Below, piece by piece: positions 12,546-24,834 of a stretch of DNA of 64,000 bases. This stretch comes from Carettochelys insculpta. Its lineage: Eukaryota; Chordata; Testudines; Carettochelyidae. A program made the translations under genes and the position numbers. The stretch is from NCBI RefSeq assembly GCF_033958435.1, contig NC_134137.1:106526501-106590500 (forward strand), in the 5' to 3' direction. The notes beneath the pieces are model-generated. The model searched no databases and was not told the DNA's origin. It saw nothing but the letters and a program-made list of their open reading frames with translations. Position 1 is the stretch's first letter. The number at the start of each line of letters is the position of its first letter.

Positions 12546-13501
12546 CAGGGTTTCCCAAACTTTATATAGTTGGAACCCTTTCTTTTTTTTTCAGTACCTC
12601 TTTTTGCTGCCCAAAAATAAAAAATGAGTAAATTTTCACTGTTTAATATTTATTCACAATAATAATAGTACATAGCAATAATTTGTGTGCAATAAACCCT
12701 CATTTTACGTGGCTCAGTTGCTGGGCTGCTAGCCTGCCTAGCTTTCTTGTCTAAAAGCCCCTTTCCCCTGCCTTCCCAGAGTGGCACCAGGCACTGCTCT
12801 GGGACAGTAGGGGGAAGGCTTTTAGCTCGCCTAGCTGCCTGGTGCTGCGGGCATCCAGGTGGGCTAAAACCCCCTTCCCAGTGTGGCGCGGCTAAACCTC
12901 TTGCCGGCTCAACCCCTCACAACTCTTCAGCCCCTGTTGTCCCAGCTCAACCCTCCCAATGTGCCCCCAGCTCACCTCCCGCCGGCAGGGGGCTCCAGCC
13001 GCACAACTGGGGCTCCCCTCTAATCCCTATGCCCCAACCCCCCCCCACATGCTCGGGCCCCAACCCCCACACCTGGCCCCAGCTCATCCCCCTGTGCACC
13101 CCAGTTCAACTCTTCCCCCACCCGGTTCAACCCCCCCTGCAGCCCCGGCTCAACCCCCTGCACACAGGGCTCCGTCTCCATGCCGCAGGCACTCCTGGCC
13201 TGGAGCCCCAGGGAAGCAGCTGCTGCAGGTTCTCCCCACCTGGACCACTGGCGAAGTGGTGGCTGTGGGCGCTCCCAACCTGGAGCCACGGGGAAGTAGC
13301 AGCCATGGGTGCCTCCTGACCCCCTCCCAGGGCCCCAACCCACCCCCCAAACCCTCCCCGACTTACGCAAATTTCAAGGTATGTGAGGGCTGCATGGAAC
13401 GCAACCCTGGGTGCCTTGAGGGATTACTATATTTTCTAAGGACCGGTATTTTTTTTCCAAGGACCAGTACTGGACCATGGACCACACTTTGGGAAATGCT
13501 G
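12546..13501. mobile_element. hAT-like non-autonomous element with GC-rich core
   Basis: The left terminus CAGGGTTTCCCAAACTTT pairs with ACTTTGGGAAATGCTG at the right. The flanks ACCTAGCT (12538-12545) and ATCTAGCT (13502-13509) are an 8-bp target duplication with one mismatch. The core (about 12880-13350) is C-rich and built from variants of CCCCAGCTCAACCCC, then CTGGAGCCCCAGGGAAGCAG. Long proline-rich frames here (up to 190 codons) arise from this repetition and are not genes. Confidence 0.75.
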
Positions 13502-15319
13502 ATCTAGCTAGAGTGGCTGTGATTTTGTTATTCTCTTTTGCTGTTGTAAGAGAAAATTTGTGGATAGGAGGAATTGCTAGAGGGTATGAGGCAGGTAAAT
13601 ATGAACATAAAAATCCAACCCTCAAATTGTGATTTTCAGAAGAAAAGATTTTTTACACTGATGAGCTTTAACCATTCATCCAGATTTTGTCAGAAATGCT
13701 GTTCCAAGGGGAGGAAGTTATAAATATTTGTTTGCAGAATGGAAACAGTCCCTATGTTTGCATAACTGAGTGAACAGTGATTGGTCTTTTCCTATGATTT
13801 CCAGCTTTCTGGCAACAGTATTGCTAACCTCATGAGATCAAAAATCATGAAGGAGACCCACCCTCAAAATTCTCAATGAGGTTTGGGAAAAAAAAAGAAA
13901 AACTGTGTCTCTTTGGTCTGTCTTTTCGTTTTAGAACTACCCCAGCCATTGTGTGTATGTGTGCAATAGTTAGTGTTGCCAGCTCTTTCAAATGTATTGG
14001 GTAACATGATGTTGGGCCCTGCTGCAGGAGGTCTTGTACCCACATGTACCCACCCCTGGCCTTCATTATCCTTCTTTTCTTTAGCTCCACACCCCTCGTT
14101 TTTTTACACCCCTTCCTCTCAGTTTAGTCCCCAGTCTCATCTTTGCTTCTCATAGTGCTATTCATCTCCCTCTCCCATGCCTGGAAAACCTCAGCCAGGA
14201 TCTGCATGACCCTTCCCAGGAGCAGGCAATTCAAGTGGCTCCTGACAAACTTCCCCACCTTTTCCCAGGTTGGGTGCTGCAGTGGGAAGGGAAAGGAGCA
14301 GGTGGGCCATCCTGTCATGTTTCTCACAGGAGCGGGAGGAGGAGGAGGGAGGGGAGTTGTGGTAGGCTGCTAGGCCCTGCGCTCCCTCTTTCTGCCTGAT
14401 CCTCCCTTGCTGTGAAAACAGTGACCATCTGGGAGGGATTCTACTGGCTTCCAGCGGGACTGAACTGGAGGAGGGAGCTGGAGCTTTTCACATCATCGTG
14501 AGATGAGTTGTAAAACCCTCCAAAATTCCATCGTTCATGGAATACATTGCTGACCCTGTGGGAGCATTGCTTTTTAAAATGACTTTTGAGTTGGGGCGTT
14601 TTAGGGTGGTTGAGGTGTGATTCCTATAACACCTCTCAGGACTTGCTGCCGACCCCTCTACTCCTCATGAGGTGTAAGGGAGGTTAATGGGAGAGACACT
14701 CCCATCGACCTTCCCCAGTACAGACAGCCAAGTTAGCCGAGCACAGATACATCGATTTTAGCTACACAAATGTGACCGTGAGTAGCTCTGTGGATTCTCC
14801 TTGCTGAGGAAGGTCACAGCAGCACAGCACTCTGTGCCCCATCCCCGGAGGCAGCAGTCTGCCCTGAGCTGCTTTCCCTGTGCAGGGCAGAATAAACAGG
14901 AACTTCCCAGTGATTTGCACTTTCATTGTTCCCCAATCAGAGCAGCTCAGTCAGCTGTCAGATATTTCTCAGAGCTTTGAAAGGGGAGAGGCGTATACCT
15001 ACAGGGCATCAGAAATTAAAACACCCATCAGACGGGCATTGTGGGATACTGGTGGAAGCCAGTTGTGTTGACAAAATAAACAGCCATGTCCACAAGGGCT
15101 CTTTGTTGTCAGTAAAAGAAGGGAAGAAAAATGTCTCTCATTAGGGTCGAAAATTTTTGTCACTGAAACTGTGTATTTGTCCCGACAAAAGGCTTGTTGC
15201 GTTTCCTCTAGCAGCATGTATCCTCTCTCATTATTTTGTTGACAAAAGTTAGTTTTTGTCGATAAAACTTAGCTGCCTTGACACAGCCGTCCGTGGCTCT
15301 AAGGTGATGTCTGTACTAA

Positions 15320-16142
15320 GGCTATGTCTATTCTGTGTTGCTAACAGCTGCATAGGGTAGGCAAAGCAAAGCCACTGTTGTGATTTCTGCTGCCCTGCAG
15401 GCATGCGCCCCTCCTCTTTCAAAGCTCTGGAAAGTATCTGCCAGCTGCGTTGTAATTGGTTTCTCAAACGGAGCAGCACAATTATTAATGTGGAGTGCTC
15501 CTGCCCAGCACTAGGAACACAGCTGCAGCCAGACTGCTGTTGCAGGGAGCGGAGGTGGGGGGCAGCGAACTGCTGTGTTGTTTTGACACTCCTCAGCACA
15601 GAGAGCTCACAAGTGCTGCTCAGGATGCTGCTGCTGGCAGCTGTGGAGACTGTGGGAGAACGCAGAGGGAATCAGAGACCCAGAGGCCAGCTGGCAGAGC
15701 TGGCTGCTTGAGAAGGGGTTGCTGTGCCAAGCAGGGCCAGGACTGATGCATATGGGGGTGTACCCCTTCTCCTGCCTCAGGATAGGGCAGTCAGCCTGCT
15801 TCTTCCCTGCCTTATACTTACTGTTGTCCTCTCCCTCTCCCCTGTCCTCCCACCCGCACACTGAAAAAGCAGTCGACAATCTACTGAGAAGCCCCAGAAA
15901 CAATAGGTTTGAGAAACCTGCATGGTGTGATGCTGTATTTGCCCCATGGGGCATTGCAGCCCCTTCCCAAAGCACTCTACCACCAGTTGTACAGTGATAG
16001 CTGCCATAGTGCATTGTTCTCTGTGCCGACACAAGAGCTTTTAGTGTGGATGCACTGTGCCGACACAAGGAGCTAGCGTGGACATGCCACAACTTCTCTA
16101 ATTAAAGCACTTTTATGTAGACTTTGTAGTGTAGACAAGGCC
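15320..16142. mobile_element. Long MITE with GGCTATGTCTA / TGTAGACAAGGCC termini
   Basis: The termini are inverted copies of the GGCNNTGTCTACAC type. Several frames cross the interior but none resembles a transposase. A similar terminal phrase occurs around 14730 and 15285, so an older related copy may lie just to the left (about 14700-15305). Confidence 0.5.
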
Positions 16143-17486
16143 TAAACGTAAGATGGAAGAAATACTTTAGCATAAGTATTTAGCACATATTTTAAGGTAC
16201 AAGCCAAGGTGGAGTGGCACATTGATACCCTTGTGTTATTTTGACAAAAATGGGGGGATTCGTGGGGCACAGGTTGTTGTAGTAAGTCAGAAATCCCAGG
16301 TACTTTTTAAAATCATGATCCTAAATGTCCAGCAAGGTTATGAATTTAAGCTCCCAGACTCATCTTTTGAGAGTTGCACATGTTTCGTTACTGGGTTTAT
16401 AATGCTACCAGTGTGCCCTGGCTTGGCAGAATTAATTTTTTAATTGTTTTTAATGCTGATGTATAATATTGAGGTTAAGTTGACAGCATTTTTACCTGAT
16501 TTTAAATGTTCACAGTTGTGCAAAGTTATGGGGGCAGAGTCAGACAATAATTATTTAATGGCAGTAGACCTTACAATTAAAGACATTAGAGCTTTAAAAC
16601 CATTTAAACAAATTGTCAACACTTTGTGTCAAACTATACAAAATAAATATCTTTAAATCAAACCATAAGATGTTCTCAAGCAGTATTTTTCTTTCTTTGA
16701 CTGTGGGTAAATTGGGATGATCATCAATGGAAATATTTTTTCAGTATGTATGTTTGAAGAAACTGATGTGTATTATTGACATTTACTGAATGTCCAGACC
16801 TAGCTGTGAAGCAAAATATCTTTTTCCTGCTATTGTTTCAGCCTGTCTTCAGATATACAGGATTTTGTGTAGTTTTTTTTGTTTACAAACTATGTCAAAC
16901 AAATATCTATCACTTATTTCCCCTTCTAACTGGAACACGTACAAGAACTCCAGAATTTGGCTAGCTGCTTGGGCTGACTAGGGTCAATAATACAGTGGAA
17001 TGTAAAGAAAATGACTAATATTGAGATTCATAGTTCTACAAACATACATTTACTATCCAGTATTTAAAAGCTATATTTTGCTTTAAATTAGAATGTTAAA
17101 TCTATTAATAATATTATCTATAAACATGTATATTGTGTTAACATCAGAGGCTGTGCTTAGGCTAGCTTGAAAGGAAATTCAAACAGTCTGGCTAATATTT
17201 ATGACATTAATTCTGTAGCAATGTCCTGTACATACCCATTAACGTACCATCAATCATTTTCTAAAGTTAGTCTGGCTTTTTTCATTTTCAGTGGATAACA
17301 TTAATGATCGACGGTTAATGGCCTGAGGCATAACTGTAAACTGTCATCTCCTCCCAGATAGTCACATAATTCCAAGGAAATGCCTTGTAACTCAATTTTT
17401 GTTGTTTAATTGATGGTGTAATATTTTGCCTTGAGATTCCTAACTGCCATTAAAAGCCATAAAGCAACTGATGTAATTCTTTGCAG

Positions 17487-17651
17487 GGTCGTTGTACAAG
17501 AGAGAATTGCAAGTATCTTCATCCGCCAACTCATTTAAAAACTCAGCTAGAAATTAATGGCAGGAACAACTTAATCCAACAGAAAACTGCAGCAGCAATG
17601 CTTGCGCAGCAGATGCAGTTCATGTTTCCAGGATCGCCAATTCAGCCAGTG
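17487..17651 (+). CDS. MBNL2: MBNL2 coding exon: rest of zinc finger 2 and linker
   Basis: A 165-nt exon (55 codons, phase 0 at both ends) between acceptor TTCTTTGCAG and donor GTAAGT. It opens with [12 protein letters not shown], the second and third Cys and the His of muscleblind zinc finger 2 (C-x7-C-x4-C-x3-H). The first Cys must lie in the preceding exon, outside this window. The linker segment [17 protein letters not shown], then [17 protein letters not shown], follows. In vertebrate muscleblinds, fingers 1 and 2 form a tandem RNA-binding unit recognising YGCY-containing RNA. The THLKTQ and QFMFPG spellings favour MBNL2 over MBNL1 or MBNL3 from my memory of the paralogues. No frameshift or stop is seen, and Cys and His ligands are intact. 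Confidence 0.95.
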
Positions 17652-17814
17652 GTAAGTGTCCTTTTTCAAATCATATGGTGGATAATTAAAGCTCAGATGT
17701 GAGACTGAGTTGACCTAAAAATGGCCTCTAAACACCTTAGTACTTTCATTGTCCTCGAAACTAAATGGCTATTTAGCGATTGAACTACAGATGCACTGGA
17801 AAAGATGCACAAAT

Positions 17815-17900
17815 TTCGTAGAAGCCAAGGGCTGGAAGAGATCTCAGGCGGTCATCAAGTCCAGCCCCCTGCTCAAAGCAGAACCGGTCCCAAATGAATC
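17815..17900 (-). mobile_element. CR1 LINE 3' fragment
   Basis: GGGCTGGAAGAGATCTCAGG, GTCATCAAGTCCAGCCCCCT and GCTCAAAGCAGAACCGGTCC are the antisense CR1 3' UTR. It lies 160 bp downstream of the exon 17487-17651. Confidence 0.8.
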
Positions 17901-19459
17901 ATCCCATGTCAGTGCAGCATGATGTCTGAGTGAGGGAACAGAGCTAGACTTTCTACAGAAACACCACCCAGACTGCAGCATAGCCCTAGCTGGGTTGGGA
18001 GATGTAAGTTAACTCTGCTTTAGTTGCACACGTACTGATGTGTCGTAATTGTGGCACGTCCATATCTCATCCTCCCCTTTTCCTGTCCAAGACCCTCCGC
18101 TTTCTTTTTCCTCAGGGTTTCGAGGTCTGCATTCCCAGCAAGTTAAGTTTGCAAGGGCTTCATGCAAGATTCCCCACTTGTGTGCAATGAGCTATAACAA
18201 CCATAACTATTTGAGTAGGATTGCAGTGTCGTCTTTACCAGTGTCTATGAACTGAATAATTTTAAATAAGTCTTTCATCTCAGATTGTTTCTTTATTCCC
18301 TTTTTGAAGCGAACAAGTGATCGTGTGACCATGGGTTGTGCTTGCATGGACAAAGAGGGATAACAGCATGGCATTTTAAATCTTCAAAAGCTGCTTTTGA
18401 AATTACACATAAAAACAGTGTGGAGACCTTCCTTCAAATTCAGATACGAAGCAAGCACTTTGCAGCCATGAACATCAGCTTAGCATACATGTATAAATGA
18501 CATGGGTACATGCAGAGATGATCAGTCATGTTGTAGTTTTCAAGCAGGTCAGGGCTAAGTTTATAACAAACAATAAAGATTAGAGGTGAGTGGACATTAC
18601 TCCTATATCTCAAGGGACTTAGTGGGAACACGTAGGGTCAAAGTGGGATTGGATAGGCTTCTTTCACATACACACACAATCACACACATGAGAGGAGCAG
18701 GGGAATGGACAGCCGGGGGGGTCACTAAGGGGACAGAGAAATGTCATATAACAGACAGAGAGATCCGATACTGGAAGAAAATTGTCTTGTTTGTATTAGC
18801 AGGTTTGGTTTTCCCAGTGGAACAGTCACTCACCTCAGGTCAGTGGAACCCTAGATGTTTCAGCAAAGACTTGTAACCAGTCTCATAATATATTGCCTAA
18901 GGATTTATTAACTAAGTAAGAAAAAGAAATTAGAGCTATGTATAAGGTTAAGGAGAGCAAACCTGCAGACACCAATTTGTTTCAGTCTTCTGAAAGCAAT
19001 AGAAACTGCTGTCAATATGCAAGATCTGTATGTACTCCAGGGCTAAACTGGGCCTAGTCCACGGGAACTCTTGTTTATTCTTAGAAATCTTTGCCCCTTC
19101 CAATTCAAGCAGCTTAGAGGTACTGTCAGGTTCTTGTCAGGGATTTTTATTCCCTTCCCCCCCAGAGTCCAAGTTGATGGGACAAGTCCATCTGTACATC
19201 TTCTCTACATGGGTGTTGGGAAGAGAAGTCAGAGTTCTTATTCTTTGATTTTTCACAATGGCTTATGTAGTTTCAATTGGCCTTTTTGGTGAGCCAGACC
19301 AAACTCCTTCTATAGGAAGGTGATATTTCTGCATTGATTATGGTTCCTTTCCTGTTTGACTTGCACAGTTACAGAATATTACCATGCAAACACTGATATA
19401 ACTCTATAACATGGGGTACAGATCTTATTAGTGAGATTAATGCACTCAGCATCCTACAA

Positions 19460-20394
19460 AACAAAAAGCAGTCAAGGAGCACTTTAAAGACTAGCAAAAT
19501 GGTTTATTAGGTGAGCTTTCGTGGGACAGACCCACTTCTTCAGACCATAGCCGGACCAGAACAGACTAAATATATAAGACACAGAGAACCAAAAACAGTA
19601 AGCAAGGAGGACAAATCAGACAAAGATAATCAAGGTGAGCAAACCAGAGAGTGGAGGGGTGGGGGGGAAGGTCAAGAATTAGATTGAGCCAAGTATGCAG
19701 ACAAGCCCCTATAGTGACTCAGAAAGTTCCCATCACAATTTAAGCCATGTGTTAATGTGCTGAATTTGAATATAAAAGCCAGCTCGGCTGTTTCCCTTTC
19801 CAAAACGGTGCGATAATTCCTTTCCAGTAACACACATACCTTTAGGTCATTGACAGAATGCCCCATTCCATTAAAATGTTGACTAACTGGTTTGTGGATC
19901 TGGAGTGTTTTGATGTCTGTTTTGCACAAACCAGTTAGTCAACATTTTAATAGAATGGGGCATTCTGTCAATGACCTAAAGGTATGTGTGTTGCTGGAAA
20001 GGAATTATCACACCGTTTTGGAAAGAGAAGTGGATGAGCTGACTTTTATATTCAAATTCGGCACATTAACACATGGTTTAAATCGTGATGGGAACTTTCT
20101 GAGTCACTATAGGGGCTCGTCTGCATACTTGGCTCAATCTAATTCTTGACCTTCTCCCCCACCCCTCCACTCTCTGATTTGCTCACCTTGATTATCTTTT
20201 TCTGATTTGTCCTCCTTGCTTACTGTTTTTGGTTCTCTGTGTCTTAAATATTGAGTCTGGTCTGGTCTGAAGAAGTGGGTCTGTCCCACGAAAGCTCACC
20301 TAATAAACCATTTTGCTAGTCTTTAAAGTGCTCCTTGACTGCTTTTTGTTTTGATAGTGTATAGACTAGCACAGCTTCCTCTTTGTTACTACTT
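19460..20394. mobile_element. Head-to-head inverted Penelope-like dimer with 12-bp TSD
   Basis: Two copies of the same Penelope-like 3' region lie in inverted orientation: a left arm to about 19896, a 28-nt spacer (19897-19924) and a right arm to about 20357. Each arm carries the same C-terminal protein tail (SQHFNxMGHSVNDLKVCVLL, then FKFxTLTHGLN and FLSHYRG), on the minus strand at 19672-19929 and the plus strand at 19892-20149. Penelope-like elements encode a reverse transcriptase fused to a GIY-YIG endonuclease, and this is the region after the endonuclease. Each arm ends in the tail AAAGCAGTCAAGGAGCACTT. The whole is flanked by AGCATCCTACAA at 19448-19459 and 20395-20406, so it was inserted as one unit. 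Confidence 0.88.
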
Positions 20395-20579
20395 AGCATC
20401 CTACAAGCATTTCTTTAAGTTTAAACACCTTCATATAAATCGAGTACCTATTTTAATAGTACTAACAAACCCGTCAGTCATTTCTTTATGTTCAGTGTAG
20501 CCTAGGGGTCTGGGCATGAGCTGGCACATAGTTGGTCAGGATTGTAATAACAATATAAAAATACTAAGTGTTCTGCAAA

Positions 20580-20790
20580 AATCAGACCCTAAGTCTCTCA
20601 GGTTGGGCACCCAAAATGAGTGGATCCTTCTTCTGCACGTTATGATTTTAGTTTCTCCATGCATCAAAGTGTAAAATGGGAAGAATAATGTTCTTTCTCA
20701 CAGAAGAGAAGTGAAAATATATTAATTCATATTTGTGAGGTGCCCAAGTTTTACAGAGATGAGTACTTCTGAAATAATCCATAAAGCAAT
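20580..20790 (+). repeat. Possible old MIR-type SINE/LINE tail
   Basis: The words TTTCTCCATGCATCAAAGTG, TAAAATGGGAAGAATAATG and TTTGTGAGGTGCCCAAG resemble the 3' half of MIR-type repeats. Strongly decayed, with approximate boundaries. Confidence 0.35.
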
Positions 20791-21716
20791 TAACAGTTTT
20801 TTATGTCAGTGCATGGTTTGGTGGTGTGCAGTAAATAAGGCCTAGGAGCTACACGCTAAATGATGAGGAAATGTTGATCAGCAACCTTATTCCCTCAGCA
20901 CTGTCCAATCCTGTGCCCTGAATGAGGCAGGGATAACATAGGAGAAATAATATTATAAATTGAAGTATGTATTGTACTACATATGCACTAGGGGCAGAAT
21001 TAAGCAATCTTAATTGACATTTCCTAGCTGTTTTGTATTTGACTTTACAACTTTAATGTTTTTTAAAATGCAAGTGTGGGGAGGGACTTGTATGTAGTAG
21101 GAATTGGTAAAACTTATCACTGATAAGAATAAAGAAATCTCAATTTCACATAAATGTTTCTTCACCTTTCTCCTCTGTATCAGTACAATCATCATTCAAA
21201 CTTTTTACTCTTTCACCTACCAATCAACAGTAAAAAGCAAGCTGTTTTTCTTTGTCTCAAACTGCTAGTTGCCTGTGACAGATTATCATTGACATAGCGG
21301 AGTAAAAAGTATAAAAGCAATACCCAAACATTCTGTGAAGCTTATCGGGTTCTTCTTAAATTGTACCTAGTGCAAAGATTTTATTTTTCTATTAAACATT
21401 TTGCTTCAAAAGCATGTTTCTTTTCTAATAGCTATTGTGGGAAATAATTGAGCATAGAGCTGCTATAGCAAGAATTCTTACTTTCTTATTTTTTTCATTA
21501 TTTTTATTTACAGTGTATGCATAGTATTTCATTAACATATGAGTGCATCTTTTGGTGTGCAGAGGGAAGTAATTTTTTTTTCAGCATGAGGGATAACTAG
21601 ATTATTTTTTCCTGCAGCAGGGTAACTTGGCTCATTCTTCTGCTGCTCTTAACATCGGCTTGGAGGCTACACTGGACTCACTCTTCAAGTACTTTAAAAC
21701 CCCTTTGGCCAAGTCT

Positions 21717-22129
21717 GGATGGCCGTTTAGCACAGCATTGCTGCCGGCAGCACTATGCTAATGACAGGTCACAAAATTGCAAATGGAGGACCATTTGCAA
21801 ACTTGCATGGCTAATTAGCATAGTCATGCGAGATTTTACTGTCGGCAGCTGGCATGTCAGCAGTACAAAGGCTGTGTGGGCATGCCTCTGCTGGATGAGA
21901 CCCCTTCAGGCATAAGGAACTGGCGACAGAGCGGGGCTTAGCCAGCAGAGGCATGTCCACATGGCCTCTGTACTGCCAGCATGCCCCCTGCCAACAGTAA
22001 AATCTCACGCAGCTATGCTATTTAACCGCGCTCACTTGCAAATAGTCCTCCATTTGCAATTTCATGACCTGTCATTAGCATAGCACTGCCAGCAGCACCA
22101 CCGTGCTAAACAGTCGTCTAGATGTGGCC
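21717..22129. mobile_element. Long palindromic MITE (snap-back element)
   Basis: Almost the whole 413 bp is one imperfect palindrome. GCACTATGCTAATGACAGGT near the left is mirrored by ACCTGTCATTAGCATAGC near the right. AATGGAGGACCATTTGCAA, GATTTTACTGTCGGCAG and CAGCAGTACA are likewise mirrored. Ends read GGCCAAGTCTGGATGGC and ATGTGGCC. Non-coding. No clear target duplication. Confidence 0.75.
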
Positions 22130-22986
22130 TCCTGAGTCCTATTCTTTTCCTTCAGGCTGTTGCATACAAGTATTGATGGCTAACTTACCCTTCCAGTAGA
22201 GCCTATAGAGGCAACCTGGATGAGAAAAAGAGGTCTGCCCTACATTTCTAAATATCTCTTCAGAGTTCTGGTACATCTTGGCATTTTACCTGCCAACTTA
22301 TTTTGGGACTTGTCTTTTAGTCATGCATAACAGATCACGTATTTCTAGCCTGCGTAATGTTGTATGGGTGGTTCAAGACCTCAGTGCATTCAGGTAGTGA
22401 GTGAAAGTACACATTGTATCTCTGCAACCACTCCAGAAGCATCAGTCCAGAGGTTATACCAGTCTGAAATGTGCTGCATTTTTATGCACATTCTTTTTAC
22501 CTTTGTAATTATCATTAGACTCTTTCTAACAAACATCAACTCTGCAGGCCTGTTAAAGACCTTTTCAGTTCCAACCCTGGTACTGAATTGACTCTCAACC
22601 CTATGGAACATATAGTGGCAAGTTTGTTGTCCTACTTTCTGCATCACAGAATTGCTTCTGCCCCTTGATGCAGCTTCATTGTATTGCTTTAAATGGTTGT
22701 GAAACATAATTTCAGACCCAGATCATTCCCACCCCTAAAATGATTTGATGAGATAATTTGAGAGAACTTATCTCTCTACTATAGTCCATCAACCTGAAAA
22801 GATCAAGACCTAAATATTGAGCCCAATAGTAAAGGCTCCATTTGCCACAGATGGCAGTTAAACATAACAGAAGCATGGCATAGGCCAGTTTTACTTGTCA
22901 CGGGCATGGAAAGTTTGTCTATAGATGCAAAAAGTGGCATGCAAATTGATCGATATAACACGTGAAAGAGATTATATTATGTATAC

Positions 22987-23173
22987 CAGTGTTCCCCAAA
23001 CTCAAAACATTCACATGCCCTTTCCAGGACTTTGGCCTTACCAGTGTACTGCCCCTCTCAGTGCTGTCCCAACGCTTATCTCCTGATTTTTAGTCATTTA
23101 TTTTCTGCCACATACCCTTGAAATCCTTTCGCGTACCACCGGTGGTATACGTACCACGCTTTTGGAAACACTG
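22987..23173. mobile_element. Short hAT-like element
   Basis: The left end CAGTGTTCCCCAAACT and the right end GCTTTTGGAAACACTG are inverted hAT-type termini 187 bp apart. No clear duplication of the target. Confidence 0.5.
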
Positions 23174-23631
23174 TTGTTGACTATTAGATTCAGCATACTA
23201 TTGAGTAACATTTTAGCTGTAAAATTCAGTTTTATCAGGGAAGCAGGTAGAAAGAGAAAGCAGTATAAATAAGATGCACTGTATCTGTGATGAATAAATA
23301 AACCTGAAATGTAATATGAACATTATTCTCAGTAGATATTCAGACACAAATTATACCTAGCTTGTGTAGGTGCACTGGGAATCCCTTTTCTCATAATATG
23401 GTTGCAAAGTGCTGTTCCTGACCCTCAGTGGAATGCATTACAGGTTTAAGAGAAGAAAATGTTTAATGTAAATGTAAATGTTGTCAGCTCTTTTAAATTC
23501 TGATTAAGAAAATTGAGTCAAAACCAAAGAAAATGTGCAAAAGACATAAAATAAAATCCTCAAAGCTTTTAAAAAAATTCATTGTAAGATTATCTATTTA
23601 TTTTCCATCTCACTATGTTTTCATTTTGTAG

Positions 23632-23832
23632 CCCACGTTTCCAGTAGGTCCAACAATAGGAACGAACACAGCTATTAGCTTTGCTCCTTACTTAACACCT
23701 GTAACCCCTGGAGTTGGGTTAGTTCCTACTGAAATTCTGCCTACACCGCCCGTCATTGTTCCTGGAAGTCCTCCTGTCACAGTCCCTGGTTCGACTGCTA
23801 CTCAGAAACTCTTGAGGACTGATAAACTGGAG
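23632..23832 (+). CDS. MBNL2: MBNL2 coding exon: inter-finger linker
   Basis: A 201-nt exon (67 codons, phase 0/0) between acceptor TCATTTTGTAG and donor GTACTA. It encodes the proline/threonine-rich linker between the two tandem zinc-finger pairs ([20 protein letters not shown] near the start, [20 protein letters not shown] in the middle) and ends in LLRTDKLE just before zinc finger 3. In the family this linker lets the two finger pairs engage separate RNA motifs. [11 protein letters not shown] matches MBNL2. The donor GAG|GTACTA is weaker than the consensus GTRAGT. A DIRS-like element begins only 142 bp downstream. The reading frame is intact. Confidence 0.95.
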
Positions 23833-24579
23833 GTACTACAAACAGTGCTGTAATTGGAAATTTAATTTTTTGCAGATTTAGATGTAAGGGCTTTGAATAG
23901 CTTTGTTATCCTTAGACATTCTCTCCAAAGTAGCCTAAACTTTAGTTTTTACAAATATAAATCTCAGATAAATTGTTCTTCTTCAAGCAGTTGTTTGTGT
24001 GCATTCCAGTGTAGGTGTACACACATGCACAGGCCCAGTTCTTGGAGAGATTTTCCCCCTTGCTGGTAGCTGTGGAGTCGTGTGGTGCCCCCTGGAGTGG
24101 TGCCGGTATAGCGCCCAATATAGGCTCCTCCAGCCTGCTTCCCACTCCCACTTGCCATGGTGTCAGTTGCTGGAACCTCCCTTGGCCACTGCACTCCTGT
24201 GAACAATCTTCTCAGCTGGTGGCACTTAGATCTTGTCTGTAACTAGTCTCTAATTAGTTATGAATTAATTATGAAACTACCTTGGTGAAGGAAGCGGAAG
24301 ACAGGAGAGCCCTCAGGATGATCCGTGCCCGTGATACCAGAGCAACATCTGCCTACTGCTGCTCACAGTGCAGAAAGGACTGCCACACCCGCATTGGATT
24401 GCACAGCCACAGAAGACGCTGCTCGAATCAGTCCAACTGGGGTGCAAACCTGTGATCCCTCAGGATCGAAGGATGCGCAGTACTACTCTAATTAGGTGTT
24501 AATAGTTTAAATAGTTATAGTTCTATTGTTCTTAGTAAAGTAGTTTGTCAGACCCGAGCAGGGAGGTCACTCCCCCTCT

Positions 24580-24834
24580 TTGAGGCCTCTGTGCCAAGGC
24601 ATGCCGAGGTCATCAGGCTTCAAAGTCTGTGCTGACTGTGGGAAGCAGATGCTGAAGAGTGACCTGCACTCATCCTGCTTGAAGTGTTTGGGCAAGAATC
24701 TCCAGTGGGACGTCTGCCTGGTTTGTAAGAACTTCAAACCCAGTATCTTGAAGGACAGGGCTCAGTACCTCAAGGTCTTGTTGATGGAGGCAGCTCTCAA
24801 GCCCAAGTCCCCATCTGCAGGACTGAGCACATAA
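24580..24834 (+). pseudogene. DIRS-like gag N-terminal remnant
   Basis: An 84-codon frame with a cysteine-rich module, CADCGKQMLKSDLHSSCLKC then CLVCKNF, of the kind found at the start of DIRS gag-like ORFs. The spacing suggests zinc binding. It stops at 24834. Further gag-like but frame-broken material continues to about 25690 across several short frames, including lysine-rich and A-run stretches (about 24970-24990). It is non-functional as it stands. The assignment rests on position upstream of the recombinase and on the Cys pattern, and is less certain than the recombinase call. Confidence 0.55.

Larger units (their letters stand above)
1..17486 (+). other. MBNL2: MBNL2 intron upstream of the second zinc-finger exon (partial)
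   Basis: Non-coding DNA preceding the exon at 17487, presumed to be the intron after the exon encoding zinc finger 1. Repeats are listed separately. In 1-1379, 2290-3214, 4998-5488, 5713-6077, 7216-7817, 10206-11334, 13510-15319 and 16143-17480 I see only AT-rich or unresolved sequence. The 2460-2980 part is GC-rich and resembles the interiors of the hAT-like elements here, but I could not define its ends. No host exon was recognised. Confidence 0.7.
17652..23631 (+). other. MBNL2: MBNL2 intron
   Basis: It joins two phase-0 exons (donor GTAAGT at 17652, acceptor TTTTGTAG ending 23631). It holds a CR1 fragment, an inverted Penelope-like dimer, an old SINE trace, a long palindromic MITE and a short hAT-like element. 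In 17905-19447, 20800-21716 and 22130-22986 I see no recognisable element beyond a short CA-rich stretch at about 18667-18688. Confidence 0.85.

Noticed and set aside
12747..13507. Proline-rich frames of 190 and 182 codons
   Set aside because: They lie inside a hAT-like element bounded by terminal repeats and an 8-bp duplication, in C-rich repeated words. Frames are open on several phases and both strands.
15403..16092. Overlapping frames of 80-161 codons
   Set aside because: They fall in the long MITE-like element 15320-16142 on both strands with no recognisable domain.
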